Positions 1 to 11,968 are shown, counted from the stretch's first letter. The stretch: 64,000 nucleotides of DNA from Bromus sterilis (GCA_950022295.1 OX465600.1:30371282-30435281), one strand, 5' to 3'. The notes: generated by a model not told the origin, from the letters alone. Made by a program: numbers and translations.

Positions 1-2323
1 GACGCCGGTGCTACAAGCTCTTACGACCACAACCTCCATCATGGTTCCGATTTCAGCGCCGATGCCGACCTCTTCTGCCTCAGAGACTCTTATGCGCTCG
101 GTGGATCAATTCCGGGCCGAGTACTCTCGCGCCCTTCATGCCGGCGCCGAGTCTGATGCCGCGCATCGTCCTCAAGAACCCATGACGACTGCGCTGAGCC
201 GAGTAAACGAATTCGCCAATGCCCTTGCTCGGGATCTGCAACAGCTCACCTCTCACCATACGGTACCCTCTTGCTTTCCTTCTTTGTCTTTCTTTTACTT
301 TAGAGATTTTTCTTCCGGTGGGTGCGCGCAAGCGCACCCAGTGGGTGTAGTCCCCGAGATTCGGGCCGTTTGGTTACAATCGGTTCGGATCTTTTATCGC
401 TTTTTGCTTTTCTCGTTTGCCTTCCTCAATCGGTGGACTTTCCTTCCGGTGGGTGCGCGCAAGCGCACCCACTGGGTGTAGTCCCCGAGATTCGGGCCGA
501 TTGGTTGCAATCGGTTCGGATCTTTTATCGCTTTTTGCTTTTCTCGTTTGCCTTCCTCAATCGGTGGACTTTCCTTCCGGTGGGTGCGTGCAAGCGCACC
601 CACTGGGTGTAGTCCCCGAGATTCGGGCTGATTGGTTGCAATCGGTTCGGATCTTTTATCGCTTTTTGCTTTTCTCGTTTGCCTTCCTCAATCGGTGGAC
701 CTTCCTTCCGGTGGGTGCGCGCAAGCGCACCCACTGGGTGTAGTCCCCGAGATTCGGGCCGATTGGTTACAATCGGTTCGGATCTTCAATACTCCTTGCT
801 TTATATCTGACTTTGTCGTGCTGTTCTTCTCAGGCTGTTATGGAGGAAAAGCGAGATGTCTTCGAGAAACTCCTTGAAGCTTACACCGCGAGTCTCCGAA
901 CCCTTGCTCAGGCCCAGCTGCAGGTCAATAACCTGTCGGCTGAGACCTCTAAGCTGAAAGGTATCTTCTATATCACCTCTGTTTTTTCTTCACTCGCCGA
1001 CTGCTCTGGTGCTCATATCTTTATGCTCTCTTCTAGCTTTTATTCCTCTGGTAGATGACCTTCAGGGCCGAATTGCCGAACTGACTGCAGAACTTAACCA
1101 ACAAGGTCCAGCTCTTAACAAAGCTACTGAAGAAGTGACCCGACTGCAGGGGGTAGAAAGCGATCTGAATCGGACTATCCAAGGCCTTCGCTCTGAAATG
1201 GCTGCTCTTGAGAAGAAACACCTCGCCGACATAGCCGCAGTGACGGCTACTGGTGACGGCCTTCTTGCTGAGCGGGATGCTGCCGTCGCCGCACGGGAAG
1301 ATTTGCAAGATGAGAGGGATGCAGCCATTGCTACGCGAGATGCCCTTCGCAAGGATCGCGACGACCACATCGCCAAATTTGAAGAACTGGAGAAACGCAG
1401 CTATGAGGAGACCACCCGAATGCGCCGCCGAGCCAAAGGCTTCTGTGATACACTGACCGACATGGATGCCCTCCTTAGCGGTGAGTCTTCCTCGATGCCG
1501 AGTGCCCTTTCCGATTGCTTTCTTCTTTACCTTATTACTCATGCTCTTCTTTCTCGACCCAGAAGCTTGGCCCGAGTCGGAAGCTGCTGCCTATGCTGCC
1601 GTCGCCAAGTCCCGCGAAGACACCATTGCTTCTGGAGGGACCTGTGACTGCGCAGACAGCGCCTGGACCCGGCATGGATATCTGATCGACACCCAAGCCC
1701 GCATTCCTATTATTCAAGGAGTTGCTCTATCCTTCAAGCTTGGAATCCTGAAGATTGCTGAAACCTTGTGGTCGCCGACTGAGCTGAAGGCCGGGCTCCA
1801 GAAGATGAAAAATGCTGCCGACTCCTCCGCCGAGATCCGCAAGGAAGACACACAAGAAGAAGAGGATTCCGACCAAGGGGAAACTCCAAATGCCACCACT
1901 GAGCAGACCCGGACTCTTCTTAAGGCTATTCCACGTCGGATCGACGTTCTGCTGAATTCTGCAGGTCGGACTGGTGCAGAGACCGCCCTTCAGACAGTGT
2001 TGACTTGGTATCCTCAGGTGAAACTTTCCCAATTGTACAGCCTCCGAGATAATGCCGGAGACCTTCTTGAGAAGACCTACACCGAAGTCAATCGGCTGGC
2101 CAGCGCTATGGTGAATTGGTTTTCTCCCTACGATTACACTCCGTATCTTGACGAGGGAGGGAACCCACTCCCCGCCTCTACAATTTCTGGGCTGGCTGAA
2201 GAGCTCTCCGACAGCGACTCATCTCAGACATCTTCGAAGACTAAACATGCTGATGCTGCAGCTTCTGAAGCTCAGTCGGATCCGGCTGCTCCATCCTCCA
2301 GCTCAGTGCCTCCGACTGCCTGA
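1..2323 (+). CDS. Antisense spliced gene carried by the Tat element (3' part)
   Basis: Four exons can be joined with GT...AG introns and a matching frame: 1-262, 834-960, 1055-1480 and 1563-2323 (stop TGA), with introns 263-833, 961-1054 and 1481-1562. The 5' end lies outside the window. The product has no transmembrane segment. Exon 3 is a long heptad-rich coiled coil with ERDAA and RDAL repeats; exon 4 is globular at first, then ends in an acidic Ser/Ala/Pro-rich tail. It shares no motif with gag or pol and is convergent with T1 pol, which ends at 3107. Antisense extra ORFs between pol and the 3' LTR are known from Tat-lineage elements such as Grande. Those I recall often begin with a plant mobile domain, which would fall outside this window. 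The splice model is inferred from sequence only. Function unknown. Confidence 0.6.
312..786 (+). repeat. 131-bp tandem repeat array, about 3.6 copies, in intron 1
   Basis: Copies start at about 312, 443, 574 and 705 with an exact 131-bp period and very few differences. Each contains a near-perfect inverted repeat (315-344, 446-475, 577-606, 708-737): arms CCGGTGGGTGCGC and GCGCACCCACTGG around a GCAA loop. The array lies wholly inside the predicted first intron of the antisense gene. Because 131 is not a multiple of 3, the open frames crossing it on both strands are artefacts of the repeat. Confidence 0.92.
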
Positions 2324-3107
2324 ACTGTGTTATCTTAATTCGTATTCCGATTGTCTGCTTGCCGATATTAGATCGGTTTTATCTTCTCTTGTAAGACAAT
2401 TTTAATTTTGCCGACATCCACTGGGTGTGACCTGGATGTAATGAACTTATTCGGCCTTGGGCCTGTTACTTTTGATGCAATCCGATTGCTTGTTTGTACT
2501 TTTGCATGTGCGATCAACTTTGCGTCTTTGCCGGTTTCCTTTATCGGCTGCACTTGGGAATGCCTACTGTGTCAATCTTGCTGCCGCCATGCGGTCCGCA
2601 ATCGGATCAACAGTAGACATCCAGCCAAGGTTCGATAAGTTTTTATTTTTTACACCACAAGATTTTTAACACAAAGGATTCTGCAACAGCAGGCGCCGAT
2701 TGCTTGCTACTGGATCTAATGTCCTGATTTGCGGCGCAATCGGCGACTTTATCTCGTCGGCTGTGCCCCTTGGTGGCATGTTTCGGATTGTTTCCCAGGA
2801 TTTATTCCACCGACTGCTTCAATCGTCACCCTTCTCAATGCCACAAACTCTTTAGAGACTTGCACTCGAGCTAGGTATCCAATTGAAGGCCAGCCTGCAG
2901 TCCTCGTGCCTCGATGGCTCATTTACTTGACCTCGCGGTCGGCCAGTCCCCGGGTATGCTACGCACATCTCGGGTATGGCTGGGCGTTGCCGATTAAGGC
3001 TAGCTCTTCGAATGAAATTATACAAAAGTACTCGAATGCTCATTTTCAGAGACATGATAACTTTAACTGATTGTTTGCCGAAATGGCTTACATAAATTTC
3101 TGCCGTT
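2324..3107. other. Noncoding spacer between antisense gene and T1 pol
   Basis: This 0.8-kb stretch separates the stop of the plus-strand gene from the stop of the minus-strand pol, so it would hold both 3' untranslated regions. It shares the CCGATTG/GCCGA word bias of the rest of T1. I see no convincing coding frame or RNA gene. Confidence 0.6.
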
Positions 3108-3112
3108 CAACT
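3108..3112. repeat. Left target-site duplication of K1 (CAACT)
   Basis: CAACT directly precedes the TGTCGGGACC terminus of K1 and is repeated exactly at 15913-15917. Confidence 0.95.
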
Positions 3113-6100
3113 TGTCGGGACCCGGGGTTAGCGTATGTAATTCCAGTCACGATACAATCACATGGAGAGCCGAGAACCGTACCCACTTGTCTAAGCAGAC
3201 AAGGCCAAGCACAGAACGTTCTCGGTAAGCATCGAACGTGAGGGGCATCCCATTCAGGCCGGATGATCAACTGAGATGGGTCCTCAACGTCCGCTCACAA
3301 GTCTAAATGCTTATGGGTGGTGAATCCAATACTCATAGACAAGTCGCCTCAACCATGTTATCGATTGGATCCTAACTCTTACATTCACTTACTCCAGCCC
3401 GATCACTTAGTCGGGGTCTAGGGCGGGCTCGATCATACAACAAAGTGTGCACGCGACAGAGTCACGAACAATCGCATCGCGATGCCCCAAGCTGCGCACA
3501 TCTAAGGGCCACTTGGTGTATAAAAGACCGCCAGCCAGATCACAACTAAGGTCTCGAAAACCCATACTAAGACATGCATGTTATAAACATACACGCAGCA
3601 CACATGCCTAGTATGAACAGCAGGTATCATCACATAACTCTACAAAGTATTCTTTATTGACTTATACATATAGAGCATACAAAGATCACATTTCTGTGAT
3701 CAACATTACATCATACAACGGAAGCAAATTAGGTCTGAGTACAGACAAGTTTAACAAATGGCTTAGAGAAGCCTTGTAAACAAACATGCCCTTCCACGAG
3801 GGACCAGACTGCTGTCTGGGACTATGCTAACTTAGTCAACGTCGAGCTTCATGAAGGTGACTCCATCGGGGTCCGGTTCTTATCTAAAACATAGAATAAG
3901 CAAACGTGAGTACAAAGTCGTACTCAGCAAGACTTACATCAGATCTATACTACTCATGCTCAAGTATCAAGGTAAAGGGAGGTGGGGTTTTCATCATGCA
4001 GAAGTGCCAGCTTTGACTTGGCTAATCCTGTACTACGAGTACCAGACTTTGAGGTAAGAAGCGTACACGAGTCCACTACATCTCCAAACAATACACCACT
4101 ATGGTTACTTCCTCGACTTCCCCACGAGGAGGCACACCATAGCACTCACACTTATCTTGCCAGTTTTATAAGTATCCATTCAAGTTGTCTATGATCAAGT
4201 AGAGGTTTCCAAGTAGTCCATAACCGCGGACACGGCTATTCGAATAGTTCATTAACCCTGCAGGGGTGTACATCTTCACACGCGTGTCATCACTTATGGC
4301 CTCGTTCTTGGCATCCTTCAAACGGATGTCGGACGTGGATGAAACCAAGGCACTAACCTCACATCACCTTCTCTAATCCAGAAGTCGACTACCTGAGTTT
4401 GGCACCGCTCGAGAGTCCGGCCGGTTCCAAGAAACGGACTCAGGTAATGTAAGGGACCGAGACGCCACCTCTGCCAGATGGTTTTACTGCCTCACAAGTC
4501 CACCACATATCTAGGATGATGCAACCTTTCTTCATTCTTTTTCTATGCACCTGCCAAATGGAAAGCCCGAATCTATTGTGACTCCTGGACGGATTGGGTA
4601 TGTAAAGAGGCCAAACGGGGCTCCCATAAAACCCTACATGTGGTCATAATCTTTGTCTTGGATCACAAAACAGGAACTCGGGGCCTAGGACAGTGTTCAA
4701 CGAGACAACCCACTGTGTACTCCTACACAACCTCTCATCGTTCACCTTTGCTTAGGTGGATTCACCAACACGTTTCACTTTCATCAACACCACTGTGTTC
4801 ATTCCATCCCGACTCACAATCAAAACATCCTCATGGTATCACTAAGCAACAAAAGCAGTAACAGTTGTAGGGGCTTCATGATATCATACAACTCCTATGT
4901 CAGCTAGGATTGTGGTCTGCTTAATACTGTGGCAAAATGATAGGTCATGCATCGGAATGGGTTCAACTATGCGAAAGAACGTGTCTCAGTGATCTCCTAA
5001 ACATGCATAAGCGAGACTGAGAGGGAAATAGGATTTTATAGACATGATCAATGGGGTTTGCTTGCCTTGCTGACGAACACGGGTCTTAACGGTGGTCTTC
5101 TTCTTCGGGGGTGATCACCGTCTCGGAAAAGCTGTTACCGACACAATCATCAACAAAGGGGCAACATTGAATTGAAATGCACAATCACATGATTATGTTG
5201 TCCATGATGTGAAAGGTATTGGTTTGATCTAGATTCAATTTGCCATATGTTAATTGAAGTTGATTTGAAAAGTTAATTCAAATTCAAACTCCAAAAGTTA
5301 TTCAAATTAGGTCAAATTGCATTTGCTAATGTTTGATCAATGTATACCATGTCATCATGTGTGGGATAATCTTCTGAAGTACAAGTGATCATATGTGCAT
5401 TGCCAAGGTTAAAATTTGAATTGGATTTGAATTAAATTTGAATTAATTCCATTTAAGCCAAATAGCAAAAGCTACTGGTTCCATTTTAAAATCAACTCAA
5501 ACATGGTTGAAAGTTCCATATTTGGATAGAGAATTTTATGCTGATCATTTTTCATATATTATTTGTCCAATTTGGAGTTAATATGAATTAGTTATGAATT
5601 TCCAAAGTTTAAGCAATTTTCTGGAATTTCTGGAATTACTGAATTTCTTTTCTATTTCTGGAATTCAATTTAATGCGCCAGCATGGCGTCAGGGTGACGT
5701 CAGGGGGGGGGGGGCTGACCAGTGTGTCCACCCTGTCAGCCTCAGGGGGTTAATCCCCGACTGGATTAGCTTAACAGAGGGGTTAACTGGGGGCAGGGCC
5801 CACCTGTCATTGGGCTTGGGGGGTTAAGCGGTGTCATTAGCACTAATTAAACGGCGGCTAACCGGCGGCGGCTACAGGCGCGGCGGAGGGCTCGCCGGAG
5901 TGGGCTTCCGACCACCAATTGGCACGGGAAGACCACGGGAAGATGCGCCGTGCTCGTCCGCATCACACTGTGCCACCAGGCGGTCTCGGGGAGGGCTGAA
6001 ATGACGGCGGCGACGACGAGGTGCGGCGGCCGTGGCTCGGTTTTGGTGGCGCGGTGCTACGGTGGACGGGGAGGAGCTGGGAGAGAGGGGAAATGACCGC

Positions 6101-7056
6101 AGAGCTCACCAGAATCAAACGAAGGGCACGGCGAGGCTTGAGGGAGTTCGGAGCAGACGAATTTCTCGCCGGAGTCGAAGGCGGCCGGCGGTGAGGAATC
6201 GAAGCGGGGGTCGCCTGGAGTCGTCCTCGGCTTCGATTTGTTCTGCAGAGCGATGAAGTCGACCACGGTGCGTCGCCTGGACACCACGGCGAGCAAGATG
6301 GAGAACGGTGGCCGCGACGGCCACGACGGCGTGCTCCGGCTGGTTTCGGGGTGGCGCTGGAATCGCGATGAGGAGAGGAGGAGGAGCTCCAGGGAGAGGA
6401 GGAAGAGGATGCGGGGTTGAAGAGCGACTCCGTGGCGTACTTGGCTGCGTGGAGGAGGCCTAGAAGGCTCCTGGCCGTCGAGGTGGCCGTCGGCGCCCCC
6501 CTGCCCTCCACCGAGCTGCTTGGGGGGGAGGGGAGGTAGACGACAAGTGCTCGGGCTGGGCTGGGCCAGGCCAGTGGAGAGGTGGGCCTCGCCTGTGGGC
6601 GCAAGGTAAGCCTCTCCTTTCCTTTTTCTTTTTATTTAATTCTGTTTCATTTGTTTTGCCTAGATTTAAAATAGCTAGGCATTTTTAAAAAATGTCCAAA
6701 TATTTTATAAACCCTAGGTGGCCAGTAGCTAGTCACATAAATAATTTGGACATTTTTGAAATTCAAAACATTTGAATTTCAATTCAAATAGGGGTAAACT
6801 TTAATTTCCAGAGCACCTTTTGGATATTAGAAAAATCCATGTGCATGGGATTGATCCCAAATCACTTTTAAAATGATCAGCAACATTTATAGGAATTTTC
6901 CAAACATTCAAATGATTTTTGGAAAAATATTTTTATCTGGCCATTTATTTAAATTCTCAGGGCTTTTCTTTCCCCATTTTTGATTTTCCTTTTGAATTTT
7001 TCATGATGCAAAGGGACAAGCAAGCCCTAGCACTTACCCTAGTTGGGGTTCTGACA
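3113..7056 (-). repeat. K1 3' LTR (type A)
   Basis: 3944 bp, TGTCGGGACC...GGTTCTGACA on the plus strand. It has an AT-rich part (about 5200-5660), a GC-rich island (about 5690-6610) and a second AT-rich part up to the terminus. The last codons and TAA stop of K1 pol lie in its terminal 23 bp. Confidence 0.95.
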
Positions 7057-10000
7057 ACTCGCCCCCACTCAAAAGAATCTCGTCCCGAGATTCAGAAGTC
7101 GTCGGGAGGAAGGTGGGGTACTCAGCACGGAGGCGGTCTTCTCTTTCCCACGTTGCTTCTTTCTCGGAGTGGTGTGACCATTGCACTTTAAGGAACCTGA
7201 TCTTCTGACGACGAGTGACACGCTCTGCTGAATCAAGAATACGAACAGGGTATTCCCGATAAGAAAGGTCATCTTGGAGATCAAGCGTTTCATGGTCGAC
7301 TTCGCGGATGGGGTCCTTGAAGCAACGCCTGAGTTGCGACACATGGAATACATCATGTACACGGGAAAGGTGAGGGGGTAGTTCAAGTTGGTAGGCAACT
7401 TTTCCACGTTTAGCAAGAATGCGGAAAGGTCCGATGTAACGTGGGGCCAACTTGCCTTTGACACCGAATCTTTGGGTTCCCTTCAGAGGAGTAACCCGGA
7501 GGTAAGCCTTCTCATCAATATTGTAGCTCTCCTCTCTATGATGACGATCATAGTAGCTCTTTTGACGAGACTGAGCGGCTTTCAATCGATCACGAACAAT
7601 GCGAACTTGCTCTTCTGCTTCCTTGATCATATCCGGTCCAAAGAGTTGTCTTTCACCGGTTTCTGACCAGTTAAGGGGTGTTCGACATCACCGTCCGTAG
7701 AGGAATTCAAAGGGAGCCATGTTCAGACTAGATTGATAGCTATTGTTATAAGCAAATTCGGCAAATGGAAGAGATTTCTCCCAATTCTTTCCGAAAGAGA
7801 TAACACAAGATCTGAGCATGTCTTCCAAGATTTGATTAACCCTTTCAACTTGACCGCTAGACTGAGGGTGGAAAGCTGTACTAAAGGATAGATGAGTTCC
7901 CATAGCATTTTGAAAACTTTCCCAAAATCTAGAGGTGAAAAGGCTACCACGATCAGAATTGATCACCAAAGGAACACCGTGAAGAGATACGATTCTAGAG
8001 ACATACAAGTCCGCTAACTGGCTAGCAGTTATAGACTCGCGAACCGGAAGGAAGTGAGCAACTTTGGAAAGTCTGTCTATGACAACGAAGATGGCATTGT
8101 TTCCTTTTTGGGTTTTTGGAAAGCCGGTGATGAAGTCCATACCGACCTTGTCCCATTTCCACTCGGGAATAGACAATGGTTGAAGAGTACCAGCAGGTCT
8201 TTGGTGTTCTGCCTTAATGCGACGACAAACATCACATTCAGCAACAAATTGTGCAATGTCTCTCTTCATCCGGTTCCACCAAAATCTCTGGCGTAGATCT
8301 CGGTACATTTTTGTGCTACCGGGATGAATCGAGAGGGGTGTGTCATGAGCTTCCTTAAGGATCAGCTGCTTTAGGTCTTCATTTTTAGGAACTACTAAAC
8401 GATTTTCAAAGAATATCGCTCCTTGATCATTTGCAGAGAAACATTTAGCAACTCCGCTAACAATGTTCTGCTTGATCTCTTGAATACTACTATCTTGTTT
8501 CTGGGCGGCTATGATTTGATCCTCAAGGGTTGGTTTCGCCACCAAGTTGAAAAGAGATCCACGAGGAACAATCTCGAGATTGAGCTTTCGAAATTCCTCA
8601 TGAAGAAGTGGTTGATACTGCTGTAACATGAGATTGTTACAGTATGACTTACGACTTAGTGCATCAGCCATGACATTGGCTTTGCTTGGGGTGTAAGAAA
8701 TTCCTAAGTCATAATATTTTATCAACTCTATCCAGCGTCTTTGCCTGAGATTAAGATCTGGCTGGGTGAATATGTATTTGAGGCTTTGGTGGTCGGAATA
8801 TATCTCACAACGATTACCAAGGAGGTAATTTCGCCAAGTCTTCAGGGCATGAACTACGGCAGCGAGTTCAAGATCATGGGTTGGATAGTTCTCTTCATGT
8901 GGCCGCAACTGGCGTGAAGCATAAGCTACCACATGTCTATCTTGCATAAGTATGCATCCTAACCCTTGCCGTGAAGCATCACAATAGATCTCGAAATCCC
9001 TTTTGGTGTCTGGAGGTGCAAGTACGGGTGCAGAAGTTAATCTTCTTTTTAGCTCTTGAAAGCTTTCCTCGCACTTGGGAGTCCATTGGAATTTCTTATC
9101 TTTCTTGAGGAGTTCAGTCAGAGGCTTTGCAACTTTAGAAAAGTTCCCGACGAAGCGGCGGCAATAGCTTGCTAAGCCAAGAAAACTCCTAACTTGCTTA
9201 ACCGATTCAGGTGGAGTCCAGTCAAGGACGGCCTGAACTCTCTCGGGATTGACTGCAACACCTTTCGCAGAAATCATGTGGCCTAAGTAGGTCACTTCTG
9301 GTAACCGAAATTCACACTTGGAGAACTTGGCATAAAGGCGGTGCTCTCTAAGTTTCATCAATACCAGCCTTAGGTGTTGGGCATGATCTTCTTCGTTCTT
9401 CGAGTAGATGAGAATATCATCGAGATAAACCACAACAAATTTATCTAGGTACTCCATGAAGATCGAATTCATCAAGCGTGAGAATGTGGCGGGGGCATTG
9501 GTTAAACCAAAGGACATGACGGTGTACTCGTAAAGACCATAACGAGTAGTAAAAGCCGTTTTTGGAATGTCCTCGTTTCGGATTTTGATTTCATGATAGC
9601 CTAATCTCAAATCCATTTTGGAGAAGACAGAGGATCCTGCAAGTTGATCATAAAGATCATTGATCCTGGGCAATGGGTACTTGTTCTTTATCGTCGCTAG
9701 ATTTAGCGGGCGATAGTCTACGCACATCCTTTCTGTTCCATCTTTCTTCGTTACGAACAGAACGGGGCAACCCCATGGCGATGAGCTAGGGCGGATGAAG
9801 CCTTTTGCCAACGAAGCATCAAGTTGGGTTTTTAGCTCAGCTAACTCATGTGGGGCCATTCTATATGGGCGTCTAGAAATTGGGGTTGTGCCTGGTATAA
9901 GATCCACTATGAATTCTACACACCTGTCGGGTGGTATTCCCGGCAGCTCTTCAGGAAAGACATCCGGGAAGTCACGAACCACCGGAACATCTTCAAGGTC

Positions 10001-11497
10001 TGGAAGTGGAAGCACATTCAAGGTCTGCACCTGGATTCTAGAGCTGGGTGATGTGTAGTCAATGGTCTGGCCTGAAGGGTGGGTGAGTTTGACTGATTTG
10101 GCTTTACAATCAAGGAAAGCATTTTGCCTTGATAACCAATCCATTCGTAGGATGACATCAATGTCCGAAGACTTGAGGGCTATAAGAGAAGCAAGGAATA
10201 CTAAACCCTCAATTGCAATTTGATTGCCATGGCTTACTCTATTAGTTTGCCACTTTGAACCAGGAGTTTGAATGATCATTGGAGAAAACATTTCTTCAAA
10301 AGGAAATTCATGACGAAGTGCATAACTCTCCGACATGAATGAATGAGAAGCTCCTGGATCGAAAAGAACGGAGGCGGGGACATGATTGACTGGGAGTGTG
10401 CCAAGAATGACGTCAGAAGCAACAGTGGTTTCCTCCACTGAGATTTGGTTCACACAACCACTACTAGTGGATGAAGGCTTTGCTGGGATGGTCTTGGTGG
10501 TTGCTTTCTTTGGAGGCTTAGGTCGAGAATGACGTGGTGCCATCAAGACCTGAGGGCATTGACGATAGTAATGGCCTGGAAGACCACACTTAAAGCATAC
10601 CCTGTCTGAAATGTTGGGAGTGGGATTACTTGGTTGCACACCATCATTCCGGGGTGGAATAATGTGTTGGGGTGGATGGCATATATTTGGTGATGGCCTC
10701 TGAAGAAGGTTTTGAGGTATTGCTCTGGTTGGAATCCAAATTCGGCGTTTCTGAGGGGCTGAACTTGAAGAAGGAGCAAGCTCAAGAGCATGCTTACGGG
10801 ACTCTTCGAAAATTTCATTGCCATGCTCAGCTCTGAAGGATCTGTTGACTAAATCCTCAAAGGTGGCAAATTCGATGAGGTTGAGATCATGGCGAAGGAT
10901 GGGGCTAAGTCCCTTACGGAACCTTGCCTGCTTTCTGGCATCGGTGGTGATCTCATCTTGGGCGTACCGGGCAAGACGGTTGAACTCTCTCACATACTCA
11001 TGGATGGACATCTCTCCTTGAGTGATATTGCAGAACTCTTCCTTCTTGCGCTCCATTAACTCATCCAAAAGGTGGTACCCTCGAAAGGCATCACGGAACT
11101 CTTACCAAGTCACTAGGTGACTATCTGGCTGCATAGCAACATAGTTCTCCCACCATTCGGCAGCAGCACCTTCCAGAAAGTATGCCGCGAATATAACTCG
11201 GTCATTGGGAGCAACATGTGCAGTATCAAGCTTACGCTCGATGGAACGGAGCCAATCATTAGCTTCAAGGGGCTCAGAAGAACATCGGAATACCGGTGGC
11301 TTGAGGAGGAGGAAGTCCTGGATGCTCACAACCACATTGCAATGACGTGAGGTATTCCGCTCGATGAGCTCCAGAAGACGTGTTTGATCACGTTGATTCT
11401 TCTCAGCTTCCATCATGATTTCCGCCGCAGAAGGCGGTGGTAGAGGTTCATCATCATTTCGATTCCGACGAACAGCACTACGAGTTCCACCTGACAT
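7034..11497 (-). pseudogene. K1 gag-pol polyprotein, two in-frame nonsense codons
   Basis: One frame of 1488 codons from the ATG at 11497 to TAA at 7034-7036. Order: gag with the WWEN box near 11145; zinc knuckle CX2CX4HX4C (10597-10556); aspartic protease with DPG at about 10360; RT with YLDD (9427-9416); RNase H with D, E, D, D in YCDAS, LELAAV, SDHQSL and ADALSR; integrase with H/H/C/C zinc site and catalytic D (GMDF), D (NSDRG) and E (GQVER); a GPF module; and a chromodomain (about 7252-7106). Breaks: TAA at 11102-11104 where K3 has CAA, and TGA at 7688-7690 where relatives have CGA. The flap motif reads ILRMDWL where K3 and K4 have ILGMDWL. Gag and pol share one frame, so no programmed frameshift is needed. 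Confidence 0.93.
7057..7077 (-). other. K1 polypurine tract
   Basis: On the minus strand a purine-rich run, TTTTGAGTGGGGGCGAG, lies immediately before the LTR terminus TGTCAGAACC. This is where plus-strand DNA synthesis would be primed. It is also coding: the pol frame passes through it. Confidence 0.85.
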
Positions 11498-11952
11498 CCT
11501 GTGTGATAAAATCAACAATCAGCACAGGTTGAATGATGGATTCAAGGATAACAAGACATGATGAAGAAGGAAAAGATTGTAATGCGAAGACAATGATCCA
11601 CAGAAAACTTGGAACAAATCCGGCAGCATAACGGCTACACCGGGATGGAAAATGAAATAACCTTGAGGAGATTGGACAGAACTTCCTCAAGGAACTCAAA
11701 ACACGATGAGTCTGGACGACCACAACAATCCTACGGCTACAAGGAAGCACTCAGCGAGATGTTCTAGTCAGACATAGATGAGCCTAGTCCTATCATCTCG
11801 TAGAAAAGATAAGGGTGACTCAGAACTCAGATCGATGAGGGTAAGGAGTAAAAAGAAGCCTTACGTTGTTCCCTTATATACCAAGTAACTATATAACTAT
11901 AGAATGCTAGACTCGACTTCGACCAAGGGTTGCTAATCCTACAGACAGTCCT
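11498..11952 (-). other. K1 untranslated leader with TATA-like motif
   Basis: This lies between the primer binding site and the gag start. No coding frame is convincing. On the minus strand it contains TATATAAG (11880-11873), followed by GGAACAACG, a block also found in the leaders of K2 and K4 and in altered form in K3. Confidence 0.6.
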
Positions 11953-11964
11953 GCTCTGATACCA
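11953..11964 (-). other. K1 primer binding site, initiator tRNA-Met type
   Basis: The minus strand reads TGGTATCAGAGC, the standard complement of the initiator tRNA-Met 3' end in plant LTR elements, 4 bp inside the LTR edge at 11969. Confidence 0.92.
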
Positions 11965-11968
11965 AGTC

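Noticed and set aside
80..743. Overlapping open frames on both strands encoding repeated GCAQAHP-like and APTGRK-like peptides
   Set aside because: They are by-products of the 131-bp repeat: the same bases reappear in rotating frames, and the region is within a predicted intron.
312..786. Possible CRISPR-like array
   Set aside because: Units are contiguous 131-bp tandem repeats with no unique spacers, in a eukaryotic retroelement.
5963..6604. 213-codon Ser/Pro/Arg-rich frame in the LTR island (also 14819-15460)
   Set aside because: Its presence in both K1 LTRs only reflects LTR identity; the frame is not kept in K3 or K4 LTRs, and GC-rich DNA readily gives long open frames.
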